NCBI RefSeq assembly: GCF_900115665.1
Contig: NZ_FOXH01000016.1
Coordinates: 108,137-172,136, forward strand
DNA from: Pseudarcicella hirudinis
GTDB lineage: Bacteria > Bacteroidota > Bacteroidia > Cytophagales > Spirosomataceae
Direction of reading: 5' to 3'
DNA length: 64,000 nt
Positions 19,593-29,831 of this stretch are shown one piece after another. Each line of letters starts with the position of its first letter. The stretch's first letter is position 1. The notes beneath the pieces are model-generated. The model searched no databases. It saw only the letters and a program-made list of their open reading frames with translations, and had not been told where the DNA came from. The translations under genes and the position numbers were made by a program.

Positions 19593-22241
19593 TTAGAATA
19601 ATCCTAATTGTTCTCCTGTTCCGGTCTCACCCGAATCCGGAAATTCTATTTCCTCAGGTGGAGTTAGTTTTACTGCGGAGTCGTTTTCAATTTCCTGTTC
19701 TTCAGCAGTGCTTTCTGTTTCCTGCTCTTCTGTCGCTTCAGAAACTGTTGGTGTTACCAATCTTGGTTCCAGTACTTTTATATGCTGAACTTTAAATCCG
19801 GTCAGTTTAGAACCCTGTGCTTTCCAGCCTCTCACTTCAGCTAATTCATCCAGATTAATCTCTTCTTTCTCCAAAACAGCATTTTTTTCATCTTTTTTGA
19901 AGGAAAGTTCTATTCTCGGATAAAGATCTATTGATGCTGAAATCAGCTTGGATCCTTTTTCATCCGAAATAAACAAGAATTTTTTGTCAATTGTGGTGGT
20001 TTCTATACGGAATCGCTTCACAAAATATGTTTTTGAGCCTCCGTCATAGTAAACTGCGGTGATAATTTTATCCGGAGTAAATCTCGCTAATACAGAAATC
20101 TCCTTTGATTCATAGCGATTTGTCAGTTCGAAATTAGTGAGTTCATACTGTCCGTCGTTATAAACAACCAGAATATTATCTTTGGCATTAAAATTACCCA
20201 GGTATCTGCCATGTTCATCACGGTTTAATCGTCCTACTGTGCTGTCATACCAGATATCCACTCCTCCCAGGGTAGAAACTCCCGCTGATTTCAAGGAAAT
20301 TTTTCTTACCGGAAATTTGGTTAGCACATTCCCCAATGAATCCCTTCCTTTGATCATCAGTTTAGAAAAATCATAATCAAACTGCTTGATTTTGGCCGTA
20401 CAGCTTGCCGTCAGATTGATCTGTATGATTTCAGCTTCACCATTTTCATTGGCAGAAAAATAAGTAATCTTGGATTTCGGATTCCCGGCGGTTAAATCAT
20501 ATTCCCGGTCACGGGTTACGGCAGTTACCTTAAATCTTTTTACATAAGAAACACCTGTTTTCGCATCAAAATAGGCGAGATTGTACACTTTCCTGTCATC
20601 ATTCTTTTTGAAGACTGCGCAATGAATGATGTCTTTACCTACAAAAACCTTATCCTGTATTTTAGTGACAAGGCAACGTCCGTCTCTTCTGAATACAATG
20701 ATGTCGTCGATATCCGAACAATCCATCACATATTCATCTTTTTTAAGGCCATAACCGATAAATCCATCTTCTCTGTTAACATAGAGTTTCTGGTTTGCGG
20801 CTGCCACAACTGCGGCGGTAATGGTATTAAAGTTTCTGATTTCAGTTTTACGCTCCCTGCCTTTTCCGTATTTCTTTAATAAATCTTTAAAATAGTCAAT
20901 AGAATATCTGATAATATGGGCAAGATTGTCTTCAACTTCCAACAATTCTTCCTGCAGACGTTTCATCAGCTCATCTGCTTTGAAACTATCATATTTAGAA
21001 ATTCTTTTGATTCGGATTTCAAGTAAACGAAGGATATCATCTTCTACAATTTCTCTGTAAAAATCAGCTTTATAAGGTTCCAAACCTTCATCTACTGTTT
21101 TTATGACTTCTTCAAAAGTCTCACATTCTTCAATTTTGCGATAAATCCGGTTTTCGATGAAAATCTTTTCAAGAGAACTGAAAAGGACTTTTTCCATCAG
21201 TTCTTCCTTGCGGATTTCCAACTCTCTTTCCAGCAAACGAACGGTTTGATGAGTACAGGTTTTCAGAATATCCGAAACACCCACGAAATGTGGTTTGTCA
21301 GCAATAATGACACAGGCATTCGGTGAAATGGAAATTTCACAGTCGGTAAAGGCATAAAGGGCATCAATTGTTACATCCGGTGAAGTGCCGGGAGCCAATT
21401 GCACCTGAATCTCAACATCTTTGGCCGTATTATCTATTACTTTCTTGATTTTGATTTTTCCGGTATCATTTGCTTTAATGATCGAATCGATCAAACTGGT
21501 CGTAGTAGTAGAGAACGGGATTTCCCTGATTGCCAGTGTTTTTTTATCTATTTCCTCAATTTTCGCCCTTACTCTGATTTTACCGCCACGCTGTCCATCG
21601 TTATAGATCGAAACATCAATAGCTCCTCCGGTTTGGAAATCAGGGTAAATTTCAATGTTTTTATTCTTAAGAATATCAATAGATGCCTCCACCAGCTCAC
21701 AGAAGTTGTGAGGCATAATTTTAGTGGCCAGACCAACCGCAATACCTTCTACGCCCTGAGCAAGCAATAAGGGGAATTTTACAGGCAGGGAAATCGGTTC
21801 TTTCTTTCGTCCATCATACGAAAGCTGCCATTCGGTGGTCTGATTATTAAAAACTACTTCATTGGCAAATCTGGAAAGCCTGACTTCGATATAACGGGCC
21901 GCTGCCGCACCATCTCCTGTGCGCACATCTCCCCAGTTACCCTGACAGTCGAACAGCAAATCTTTCTGCCCCATGTTTACCATGGCCTCATTGATAGAAG
22001 CATCCCCATGCGGGTGATACTGCATGGTCTGTCCGATAACATTGGCTACTTTGTTGAAGCGGCCATCGTCCATTTCACGCAAGGCATGTAAAATTCGACG
22101 TTGTACAGGTTTTAATCCGTCCTCTACGGCAGGTACGGCACGTTCAAGAATAACATAAGAGGCATATTCCAGGAACCAGTTCTCATACATCCCCGCTACC
22201 GCAATTTGTTCATGTAAGGCGTCGTCTTGTTGGTTTTCCAT
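19593..22241 (-). CDS. parC: DNA topoisomerase IV subunit A
   Basis: 882 aa. Breakage-reunion domain at about 15-480 with catalytic Tyr117 (AAARYIEVRL) and the quinolone-resistance region YHPHGDASINEAMV at 75-88. The C-terminal beta-pinwheel lacks the GyrA box, so it is ParC rather than GyrA. It ends in an acidic tail (EEQETESTAEEQEIEND). It works with ParE to decatenate chromosomes. parE is not next to it in this window. The 700 bp upstream are empty. Confidence 0.9.
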   Translation of the reverse strand: MENQQDDALHEQIAVAGMYENWFLEYASYVILERAVPAVEDGLKPVQRRILHALREMDDGRFNKVANVIGQTMQYHPHGDASINEAMVNMGQKDLLFDCQGNWGDVRTGDGAAAARYIEVRLSRFANEVVFNNQTTEWQLSYDGRKKEPISLPVKFPLLLAQGVEGIAVGLATKIMPHNFCELVEASIDILKNKNIEIYPDFQTGGAIDVSIYNDGQRGGKIRVRAKIEEIDKKTLAIREIPFSTTTTSLIDSIIKANDTGKIKIKKVIDNTAKDVEIQVQLAPGTSPDVTIDALYAFTDCEISISPNACVIIADKPHFVGVSDILKTCTHQTVRLLERELEIRKEELMEKVLFSSLEKIFIENRIYRKIEECETFEEVIKTVDEGLEPYKADFYREIVEDDILRLLEIRIKRISKYDSFKADELMKRLQEELLEVEDNLAHIIRYSIDYFKDLLKKYGKGRERKTEIRNFNTITAAVVAAANQKLYVNREDGFIGYGLKKDEYVMDCSDIDDIIVFRRDGRCLVTKIQDKVFVGKDIIHCAVFKKNDDRKVYNLAYFDAKTGVSYVKRFKVTAVTRDREYDLTAGNPKSKITYFSANENGEAEIIQINLTASCTAKIKQFDYDFSKLMIKGRDSLGNVLTKFPVRKISLKSAGVSTLGGVDIWYDSTVGRLNRDEHGRYLGNFNAKDNILVVYNDGQYELTNFELTNRYESKEISVLARFTPDKIITAVYYDGGSKTYFVKRFRIETTTIDKKFLFISDEKGSKLISASIDLYPRIELSFKKDEKNAVLEKEEINLDELAEVRGWKAQGSKLTGFKVQHIKVLEPRLVTPTVSEATEEQETESTAEEQEIENDSAVKLTPPEEIEFPDSGETGTGEQLGLF

Positions 22242-22959
22242 GATGGGTTTACTGTGATTTACTAAAAAGAGTTAGTGGCTCTAATTCGTAAAAATAGTGA
22301 TTATTGTTGATTTACGCCATATCTGAGTATTTAAAAAATTAATCAGAATTTGTGGCAGCTTTCTCCCTCACAAGCTTTTGCATTGCCCGGATAATTGCTT
22401 AAAATCACTGAGTATTTACAAATAATCTGAGTCAGAATGACATTTAAGCAGACTTAAATTAAAAGGAAGTGAAAGAAAAACAGCCATTTACCTGTCTGAA
22501 AAAATGGAGTCCTGCATCTCCAAAAGACTGATTTCTAATCAGAATAAGCTCAGACAAAATTGATTTCAGGAAACAGGTTTCTCCATTTTCAGGAATAAGT
22601 CTTTTACAGGATTTTTGAAAAATTTCAATTTACGTTTACCTAAAACCGTTAACAGTTTCATATTGAGTCTTAGTATATACGTTACTATAATTTAACATTC
22701 GGAATCTGTCATAAGCGCACTAGTTACGCTTTCAGCTTTCTTCATTATAATCAAATGTCAATCAAGGTGATAGGCAATTTTTCTTTTAAAAATCATTCCT
22801 GTGTAATTCATTTTAGCATTCAGGCTTTGTTTTAAGCATTTCATAAAAAAATCTGCAAGAAAACAGTTGATAAATTATATTTTTTCTCAAAAAACAAATA
22901 TATTAATCATGTAATTATCAAAATAGTTTTATCTGCACAACCTATAATTTCTTATCGCA
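22242..22959. other. 718-bp intergenic region without recognisable gene
   Basis: No reading frame with coding character, no RNA gene and no clear repeat. It holds the divergent promoters of parC and the SGNH-like gene. The sequence becomes very AT-rich toward 22960. Confidence 0.6.
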
Positions 22960-24282
22960 ATGTACAGTTTCATCAAAAAAAATGCTGGTTTTACTGCAGT
23001 GATAATCCTGCTGGTTTTATTCATCCAATTCATTCAGAATTCTTTGTTTCTGAGTTTTAAGGAACTGGGGAAATGGCTTATGGAAAAAGAGAGCGGCCCG
23101 TTTATCATTTCTCATTTCAAGGTCTTCCTGCTTCTGATATGGTTTTTAGGAATTATTTACAGCAAAAGACTTTTTCAGAGCTCTATAATTTACAAAATCT
23201 TCTTTCTTCTTAGCCTCCCGTTTCTGATGTATGCCTGGAATCTGAAACTGCGGGTTATGCCTCTTTACAATCTGGCCAAAGAACGGGGAGATAAAGTCGG
23301 GAAAGTTTATATAAATGATAATGTGTTTGGTTATACTCATGCCCCTTTTTCAACAGGATACAGGCAGCTTGGCGAAGGTGATATTATCATTCATCACGAT
23401 GCTGAAGGGTTCAGAATCCCAGTAAATTTTGTCCATTCCGGCAAGAGACCAGGTTTTCTCGTACTCGGGTGTTCGGTTTCTTACGGAGATGCCTGCCGGG
23501 CAGAAAAGACTTTTCCATATTTATTGAGCAAATCAATGAACGGGGATTATTTTAATGCCAGTGTCAGCGGTTACGGTCTTTCACAAATGGTACTGAAAGC
23601 TGAAAAATACATCAATGAAAAACATCCCGATTATGTAATTGTCCAATATTCTCCCTGGCTTGCAGATCGCTCTAAAACGTATTACCAGAATTTCCTGGGA
23701 GGTAAATTTCCGATACCTTATTTTAGCAAAAAAGGACTGGAAATGCCTGTTTTTAGTCCTAAAGGTCTGAAAATGCCATTGGCGGATTTTAAAAATACTC
23801 CGAATAATACCTGGGATTTCAGCAAATTTTATCTGAAAGTTACTCCGGTATTGGCCTATCAGGACATTAACTCTATGATTACAAGGATTAAATCTGTACT
23901 TGGTATAATCCCGAAACCTCTGAATGACAATGAAAAAATTGAGGAATATGGCTACGACAGAATTTATCAGGCCTGTAAAAGGAATCATGCCAGAATGATT
24001 CTCTGGACCAGCGGTACGGGGTTTTCATTTCCAACGAAATTACCTCCGACGAAACTCATTACCAATAAAGAAATTATAAAAGTATATATCGACTCATTAT
24101 TCATGCGTCTGCATCCTACCGGTAATTTTAATGCTTATCAGCACTTCTATGGTCACTGGTATGTGCCAAAAGGAAGTAAAGATTCTGTTTTTGCAGATGG
24201 TCATCCTAATGACTATGCACACAAACTGATTTCGGATGAGATTTTGAAGAATATAAAGGAGCGGGAAGATTCTTCGGAATGA
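22960..24282 (+). CDS. SGNH-hydrolase-like membrane protein
   Basis: 440 aa. Three hydrophobic N-terminal segments (about 11-30, 48-66, 77-94), then an extracytoplasmic domain with the SGNH block I GCSVSYGD (Ser172) and a block V-like DGHPNDYAH. The whole resembles OAT/AlgX-like or SGNH polysaccharide O-acyl-modifying proteins. An O-acetyl transfer or hydrolase role on envelope glycan is inferred. No operon partner. Confidence 0.7.
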   Translation: MYSFIKKNAGFTAVIILLVLFIQFIQNSLFLSFKELGKWLMEKESGPFIISHFKVFLLLIWFLGIIYSKRLFQSSIIYKIFFLLSLPFLMYAWNLKLRVMPLYNLAKERGDKVGKVYINDNVFGYTHAPFSTGYRQLGEGDIIIHHDAEGFRIPVNFVHSGKRPGFLVLGCSVSYGDACRAEKTFPYLLSKSMNGDYFNASVSGYGLSQMVLKAEKYINEKHPDYVIVQYSPWLADRSKTYYQNFLGGKFPIPYFSKKGLEMPVFSPKGLKMPLADFKNTPNNTWDFSKFYLKVTPVLAYQDINSMITRIKSVLGIIPKPLNDNEKIEEYGYDRIYQACKRNHARMILWTSGTGFSFPTKLPPTKLITNKEIIKVYIDSLFMRLHPTGNFNAYQHFYGHWYVPKGSKDSVFADGHPNDYAHKLISDEILKNIKEREDSSE

Positions 24283-24288
24283 TATACG

Positions 24289-24331
24289 GAAAATGCTGCT
24301 GAGCTCAAAAAGGAAACTCAGCAGCATTTTC
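24289..24331. terminator. bidirectional terminator between SGNH gene and rlpA
   Basis: GAAAATGCTGCTGAG and CTCAGCAGCATTTTC, a 15-bp perfect stem, between convergent genes. Confidence 0.85.
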
Positions 24332-24335
24332 AGAT

Positions 24336-24911
24336 TTATTTTCTTACCAGAATCACTTTAGGCTGAGAATTTGTGGAATCTAACTTGATTCTGCCGTCCT
24401 GATCGTAAACAATCACTACAAATTTTCTTTGATTCAGTGAATCGGTTTCAATTGGCTGCTGCAATGGGTTTTGAGCTACTTCTTCTGTATTTTCATCAGA
24501 TAATGTATCTTCTTCCGATTCCTCCTCTGCAAGCAACGCACCACTGCCCAATGATAAGACTTTTATTCTGACATGTGCTGAGCCTTTGCTTAGCAGCCCT
24601 AATTGCTTGGCGGCTTTATAAGAAACATCTATAACTCTTGAACGGGTATGAGGGCCTCTGTCGTTTACTCTGACAATGGCTTTAGAGCCATTACTCTGAT
24701 TGGTTACCTCCAGTATTGTACCAAATGGAAGGGTTCTGTGAGCGGCGGTAAGGCGGTTTGCCCGGTACTTTTGCCCGCTTGAAGTGCGTTTGCCTTCAAA
24801 CTTTCTGGCGTAGTAAGAAGCTTTGCCATGGAGTGTTTTTTTCCCTGTATGAGATATATTCAGCAGGCTGGCTGCGAAATAAAAGAACAAGAAAACATTT
24901 TTTAAAATCAT
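24336..24911 (-). CDS. rlpA: RlpA-family septal-ring lytic transglycosylase
   Basis: 191 aa. Signal sequence (about 1-20), then the double-psi beta-barrel with GKASYYARKFEGKRTSSGQK, the LPFGTILEVTN strand and the catalytic segment VRVNDRGPHTRSRVIDVS (Asp in NDRGP). An acidic linker and a short C-terminal tail follow; there is no SPOR domain, which differs from E. coli RlpA. It likely cleaves glycan strands during cell separation. Its promoter is 125 bp upstream with an extra hairpin in the leader. Confidence 0.88.
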   Translation of the reverse strand: MILKNVFLFFYFAASLLNISHTGKKTLHGKASYYARKFEGKRTSSGQKYRANRLTAAHRTLPFGTILEVTNQSNGSKAIVRVNDRGPHTRSRVIDVSYKAAKQLGLLSKGSAHVRIKVLSLGSGALLAEEESEEDTLSDENTEEVAQNPLQQPIETDSLNQRKFVVIVYDQDGRIKLDSTNSQPKVILVRK

Positions 24912-24993
24912 GCCTTTGGGTTTTCGTTCAACAATGATTTAGTACCCTGAAACGAGTCTTCGACACTAAAACTTTAACGTCAAATAAGAATAA

Positions 24994-25010
24994 AAAGGAT
25001 GTTAAATCCT
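24994..25010 (-). promoter_or_regulatory. terminator-like hairpin in the rlpA leader
   Basis: On the minus strand AAGGAT-TTAAC-ATCCTT is followed by TTTATTCTT, the shape of a small intrinsic terminator, between the promoter and the start codon. It could attenuate rlpA; it may be chance. Confidence 0.35.
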
Positions 25011-25044
25011 TCCAAAGTCAGGCTGCTTTTCTTCTTATTAATTG

Positions 25045-25077
25045 CAAAGATACGCATTCATCTGGTAAAAGTCCAAA
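25045..25077 (-). promoter_or_regulatory. rlpA promoter
   Basis: Minus-strand TTTG (25074-25077), a 21-bp spacer and TATCTTTG (25045-25052). The start would be near 25038, giving a leader of about 125 nt. Confidence 0.65.
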
Positions 25078-25219
25078 TTTGAGACTTCCGGAGTGCAAAT
25101 TCTGATCAGGCTTTTATTCTGTTTTGCGCCAGAACATGACCTTTAAAACGTCTGTTTTTCTTTTATTATTGTAAAAAGTATTTCCGGAAATCAGATTCAG
25201 TCTTTCAAAAACTGCTGCT

Positions 25220-26038
25220 TCAAAACCCTTTGCCATCAAATGGCAGCAGGAATTTTTCAGCATCAAATTTCCCGGGTGAAGTATTGGCCAGTCCTGAAAA
25301 GGTTTTAATAAAATGTGCCTGGTCATAAAATCCATTTTCCAAAGCCAGTTGAACCATCGAGTGAAACTGCTTCATTCTGGTCATCTCATCAACTGAATTC
25401 CTGATTTTAAGAATGGTGCTGAATTCCTTCGGACTGAGTCCTAAATGCTGTTTAAACTTCTTTTCCACAAAGCGGGTAGAAAAACCTAATTTCCCTGACA
25501 ATTCTGCTACGCTTATATTTCCTTTGCCTTCCTTCATCAGCAGACTGGCTTCCAGAATCAGGTCAGAATCTCTGTTTTTCTCAAGATATTTCAGGAAATG
25601 ATTCTGGAAAAACTGAACAATAAATGCCTCATTATAAAGCTCTATTCCGGCAAGATTTCGGCTCATTCCGGAATTAATTTCCTGTAAAGGGACATAACAA
25701 TCAGCAGTCTTTTCGAAAGGAAAATCAGAAAACATGACCGGAACCCAGGGATACAGTTGCGTAAGAAAAATCTTGGTGAAAGGTTTTATAATTACGTCGA
25801 TCGTCATACTTAACTGACAACTTAAATAAATCCCTTCCTTCAGAACCGTTTTCCCGGATTTATTCTCAATTACGATCTCATTTCCTGAAATAAACGCAAT
25901 GTTAAAACATCCGTTAGGCAATACACTTTTGTTGGAAAACTCACTGTGATTCAAAGCATTATCGAGCACCCAGAATTTCTTGACAAACTTTGAAAGTTCC
26001 TGAGCCGCCGCAAGTTCTCTATAATTAAACAGGTTCAT
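25220..26038 (-). CDS. AraC family regulator
   Basis: 272 aa from the ATG at 26038 (MNLFNYREL). The N-terminal half is a cupin-like sensor (WVLDNALNHSEF, VLPNGCFNIAFISG). The C-terminal half (about 165-265) has two HTHs, with ISVAELSGKLGFSTRFVEKKF and the second AraC helix ALENGFYDQAHFIKTFSGL. The ligand is unknown. Possible targets include the divergent sugar-isomerase-like gene. Confidence 0.88.
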   Translation of the reverse strand: MNLFNYRELAAAQELSKFVKKFWVLDNALNHSEFSNKSVLPNGCFNIAFISGNEIVIENKSGKTVLKEGIYLSCQLSMTIDVIIKPFTKIFLTQLYPWVPVMFSDFPFEKTADCYVPLQEINSGMSRNLAGIELYNEAFIVQFFQNHFLKYLEKNRDSDLILEASLLMKEGKGNISVAELSGKLGFSTRFVEKKFKQHLGLSPKEFSTILKIRNSVDEMTRMKQFHSMVQLALENGFYDQAHFIKTFSGLANTSPGKFDAEKFLLPFDGKGF

Positions 26039-26175
26039 GGCATGCAATATATTTCCGGTAAATTTTCATTTTAAAGCAGTTTACACTATCCTTTTCTGTA
26101 ATGAAAAAAAACAGGCAAGGTCCGCAGTCGCAAGCTTCGTTCGCATTTTTACAATATCGGGCTTTTTGCCGAACC

Positions 26176-26183
26176 TAAATTTG
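26176..26183 (+). promoter_or_regulatory. -7 box upstream of the isomerase-like gene
   Basis: TAAATTTG matches TAnnTTTG. The expected start near 26190 lies inside a longer in-frame extension, which supports the ATG at 26246 as the true start. Confidence 0.5.
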
Positions 26184-26245
26184 TCACTTTGATGAGAAAG
26201 TTTTTCATCAAAACCAAAAACAACTATCCCCTAAATAAATTTAAT

Positions 26246-27136
26246 ATGAGTAATCGCAGAGAGTTTCTGAAAAAAGCCGGATTATTAGGTGCATTTGCCT
26301 TCTCCAAACCTGAGTTTATAAAAAGCCCGAAGTTTAAGCTGGGCTTGCAATTGTACACCCTTCACAAAGAAATGTCCGCTGACGTTCCCGGAACTTTGAA
26401 AAAGGCAGCTTCCTTCGGATATCAGGAAGTTGAAACCTACAGTTATAATTATGGTAAAAATAAATATTACTGGGGCCTGAAACCGGCAGAACTAAAGCAA
26501 ATTCTGGATGACAACAATCTTAGCAGTTCAAGCGGGCATTATGATCTTGATAAATTCATTCTGAACGGTTCTACGCCTGACGACATGAAACGTTATGTGG
26601 ATGATTGTATTTCAGGAGCGCTGGTACTTAAACAGGATTATATCGTCTGGCCCTGGCTGGATCCACAATTCAGAACGATGGAAAAATTCAAATTTCTTTC
26701 CGATACCCTGAATACAATCGGTGAACAGATTAAAAAGGCAAAGCTTCAGTTGGCCTATCATAACCACGATTTTGAATTCATTGATCATAATGGTCAAATC
26801 GGCTATGACTTGATCCTGAAAGAAACAGATCCTGATCTTGTTAAAATGGAAATGGATCTTTACTGGTTTTCACATTCCTCTAAACTTACTGCTCATGAAT
26901 ATTTTGTAAGAAATCCGGGACGTTTTGTCTGCTGGCATATTAAGGATATGGACAAAAACAACCGCGATCTGCACACAACGGTCGGAGATGGTACTATTAA
27001 CTTTAAAACATTTTTCCCTGATGCAAAACTGGCCGGTGTAAAACACATTTTTGTGGAGCAGGGAAATAACTACATACCAAATGCACTGGATTGTGTAGAA
27101 AGAAGTGCAAAATTCGTAAAAAGAGAATTGCTCTGA
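26246..27136 (+). CDS. exported sugar phosphate isomerase/epimerase-like protein
   Basis: 296 aa from the ATG at 26246 (MSNRREFLKKAGLLGAFAFS). The RR pair and hydrophobic stretch suggest a Tat signal, though the motif is short. The rest is an AP endonuclease 2-like TIM barrel with KFKLGLQLYTLHKEM, AYHNHDFEF and CWHIKDMDK, the metal- and sugar-binding positions of this family. Sugar or sugar-derivative isomerase activity is inferred. Related genes are very abundant in Cytophagales. Confidence 0.85.
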   Translation: MSNRREFLKKAGLLGAFAFSKPEFIKSPKFKLGLQLYTLHKEMSADVPGTLKKAASFGYQEVETYSYNYGKNKYYWGLKPAELKQILDDNNLSSSSGHYDLDKFILNGSTPDDMKRYVDDCISGALVLKQDYIVWPWLDPQFRTMEKFKFLSDTLNTIGEQIKKAKLQLAYHNHDFEFIDHNGQIGYDLILKETDPDLVKMEMDLYWFSHSSKLTAHEYFVRNPGRFVCWHIKDMDKNNRDLHTTVGDGTINFKTFFPDAKLAGVKHIFVEQGNNYIPNALDCVERSAKFVKRELL

Positions 27137-27166
27137 GAAAGTTGTCTTTATTTTAATTTTTTAAAC

Positions 27167-27195
27167 AAAAGGGCAGGTTTATGACCTGCTTTTTT
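27167..27195 (+). terminator. terminator after the isomerase-like gene
   Basis: AAAAGGGCAGGT and ACCTGCTTTTTT arms with a small loop and a trailing T-run. Confidence 0.8.
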
Positions 27196-27212
27196 GTTAT
27201 AGGTTTTCTGTT

Positions 27213-27845
27213 TTAAAACTGCTCACTCTGAAGCAGCTCCAGCAATTCAGCAATCATCATGGCAGTGGCACCCCATATCTTCCGGTTCTGGATATTGTAA
27301 AACGGGGCATCAACATCAACTCCCCGTACATTCATAACCTCTCTGCCAATAATATCAATATTTCTGAGCTCTTTCAGATTAACTTCAATCACATCCTCCA
27401 CTTCTCTGGCATCCGGATAAAACTCCGGCCGGCTGGTCAAATAACCGATGACAGGCTGTACAAAAAAATTAGACGGAGGTATAAACAGTTCGGTAAGTTC
27501 TCCGATTATTCTGACATCCGTCAGACGTATTCCAATTTCTTCCTGAGCCTCGCGCATGGCTGTACGGATAAGGTTTTCATCCTCCTTTTCCATTCTTCCA
27601 CCCGGAAAAGCCATCTGACCGCCATGTACCCCGTCATAAGCAGGACGCAGGATCAGGGGAAGATAAATTTCTCCTTCGTAAGGATAAAACAAAATCAATA
27701 CCGCACTTCTTCTGGTTTTTGCATTGGGAATGGCTTTTACCAGAAGACGATTCGAAGAAATCATTTTCTCATGAGCCGGTCGTCCCGGAAGCGGTTTCTC
27801 AAACCGGACCTGCAATTGCCTGATGAAGTGGTTAAAATCCTGCAT
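27213..27845 (-). CDS. CoA pyrophosphatase-type Nudix hydrolase
   Basis: 210 aa. The Nudix box reads FPGGRMEKEDENLIR then TAMREAQEEIGI. The GG-to-REAQEE spacing and the preceding SAVLILFYPYEGEIYLPLIL match the NudL/CoA diphosphatase group. It would hydrolyse CoA or acyl-CoA to phosphopantetheine and 3',5'-ADP. Substrate is by family, not proven. Confidence 0.85.
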   Translation of the reverse strand: MQDFNHFIRQLQVRFEKPLPGRPAHEKMISSNRLLVKAIPNAKTRRSAVLILFYPYEGEIYLPLILRPAYDGVHGGQMAFPGGRMEKEDENLIRTAMREAQEEIGIRLTDVRIIGELTELFIPPSNFFVQPVIGYLTSRPEFYPDAREVEDVIEVNLKELRNIDIIGREVMNVRGVDVDAPFYNIQNRKIWGATAMMIAELLELLQSEQF

Positions 27846-27949
27846 AAAACTTTTAATAATTAGAAATACTATTCAAATTCTCACACTGCTTTTACTGACT
27901 CAACGTATTCTTCAATTCTGTTTCAGACTGATTTTTTCATTTAAGGTCA

Positions 27950-29524
27950 TTATTTCCCATACAATTCCACTAATTTTTCGGCGCATCTTTCTCCATCCAT
28001 TGCAGCAGACATGATGCCGCCTGCATATCCGGCCCCTTCAGCACAAGGGAAAAGTCGCAGGATTTCCACATGCTCCAGCGATTCCTTGTCTCTCGGAATT
28101 CTTACCGGAGAAGATGTCCTGCTTTCGATCCCGATAATCTGAGCTTCGTTTGAAGTATAACCCCTCATTTTCTGGCCAAATTGTTTCAAACCATCTTTGA
28201 GAGGAAAAGCAATGTGTTCTGGTAAAACCTCTGACATTTCCATTGATTTCAGACCCGGCTGATAAGATGTTTCCAGTAATTGCCGGGAAGTTCTCTTATT
28301 TACAAAATCCGCCACTAACTGAGCTGGAGCAGTCTGTCCACCTCCGGCCATTTTGCAGGCTTTTTGCTCCAGATCCATTTGTAAATGCAAACCTGCCAAA
28401 GCTCCGAATTGTTTGTAAGGTTCAAGGTCTGAATCATTTATTGCGACAACCATTCCGGAATTGGCAAATTTTGAGTCTCTTCGTGAAGGAGACATTCCAT
28501 TTACAACCAATTCACCCGGAGCAGTTGCTGCAGGAACGATGAATCCTCCCGGGCACATACAAAACGAAAACACTCCCCGCTGAATACCTTTATGATAAGT
28601 CTGTGCTACCAGGCTGTAAGAAGCCGCAGGCAAATAAGGTCCCCGATCACTCCGGTGATATTGCAGATTGTCAATCAGGCTTTGCTGATGTTCTATCCTT
28701 ACTCCCATTGCAAAAGGTTTGGACTCAATCAGCACCCCCCGGTTCTGACACAACTCAAAAATATCTCTGGCTGAATGTCCGGTAGCCAGAATTACGCCTA
28801 AACCCGTTAATTCCTTCCCGTTCTCAGTTATTACTCCTTTTATCTTTTTCCCTTCCAGGATAAAATCTACCACTTTTGTATCAAAATGAACTTCTCCTCC
28901 GGCCTTTAAAATACTTTCCCGGAGTTCTGCTACAATCTGCGGAAGTTTATTTGTTCCAATATGAGGATGTGCATCTACCAGAATCTCTTCCGTAGCACCA
29001 TGTGCCACAAAAATCTCCAACACCCTGCGAATATCCCCCCGTTTCTTACTTCTGGTATAGAGTTTTCCGTCAGAATATGTACCTGCTCCTCCTTCACCAA
29101 AGCAATAATTGGATTCCGGATTGACAATATGGTCTTTATTAATCGCGGCAAGATCCCTTCTTCTTGTTCTTACATCTTTTCCTCTTTCCAGAAGGATCGG
29201 TTTTACGCCCAATTCAATCAAACGAAGTGCGGCAAACATTCCTGCCGGACCTGCACCTATTACAATCGCTTCTTTTGCTTTAGAAACATCCTTGTAATCT
29301 TTCTGAAACTCAATCACCGGATCGGGTGTCTGATTGACAAAAACATCAGCTTCAATATTTACTTTTATCTGTCTTGACCTGGCATCAATCGATCTTTTCG
29401 TAGCCCTGACAAATGCTTCGTTGTTTTCTGCAGGAATATGCAGTAATTTGAAAATATGTTGTTGAAATTTGCCTGCATCGAAGGCAATTTCCGGTTCGAG
29501 AACCAAAGAAACGTGCTTTTTCAT
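27950..29524 (-). CDS. FAD-dependent dehydrogenase (COG2509-like)
   Basis: 524 aa. A helical N-terminal domain (about 1-85), a Rossmann FAD site AIVIGAGPAGMFAALRL, then LLERGKDVRTRRRDLAAI and YCFGEGGAGTYSDGKLYTRS. The C-terminus ends with SAGGIMSAAMDGE-type FAD closing. Proteins of this group occur in most Bacteroidota but their substrate is unknown. No operon partner. Confidence 0.88.
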   Translation of the reverse strand: MKKHVSLVLEPEIAFDAGKFQQHIFKLLHIPAENNEAFVRATKRSIDARSRQIKVNIEADVFVNQTPDPVIEFQKDYKDVSKAKEAIVIGAGPAGMFAALRLIELGVKPILLERGKDVRTRRRDLAAINKDHIVNPESNYCFGEGGAGTYSDGKLYTRSKKRGDIRRVLEIFVAHGATEEILVDAHPHIGTNKLPQIVAELRESILKAGGEVHFDTKVVDFILEGKKIKGVITENGKELTGLGVILATGHSARDIFELCQNRGVLIESKPFAMGVRIEHQQSLIDNLQYHRSDRGPYLPAASYSLVAQTYHKGIQRGVFSFCMCPGGFIVPAATAPGELVVNGMSPSRRDSKFANSGMVVAINDSDLEPYKQFGALAGLHLQMDLEQKACKMAGGGQTAPAQLVADFVNKRTSRQLLETSYQPGLKSMEMSEVLPEHIAFPLKDGLKQFGQKMRGYTSNEAQIIGIESRTSSPVRIPRDKESLEHVEILRLFPCAEGAGYAGGIMSAAMDGERCAEKLVELYGK

Positions 29525-29745
29525 TATTCCGGTAAGGTTTTTATCCTTAAAGCTTTAGTGGATTCTGGAAGAAAAATATCTGAGAGGAGTATTTTGAGTT
29601 AATCAAATCTCCAAATCAAACCTTATTGATTTTTTAACACAAATTTAAAATTTTCATTCGATTAAAATTTAGATTACGCTCAATTTATACTCAATCAAAA
29701 GTATAATCTTATGTACTTTTCGCATTTCTCAGGCATAATGTTTAT

Positions 29746-29753
29746 TATTTTTG
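29746..29753 (+). promoter_or_regulatory. -7 box upstream of yyaL-like gene
   Basis: TATTTTTG matches the consensus. A TTTC lies at roughly the -33 position. The leader would be about 75 nt. Confidence 0.45.
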
Positions 29754-29831
29754 AGAAAAAATCGATAAAATCAGAGCGATTTACAGTTGGCTATTTCAAT
29801 CCGCAAACCTTAAAAATCTTAAAAACATTCC

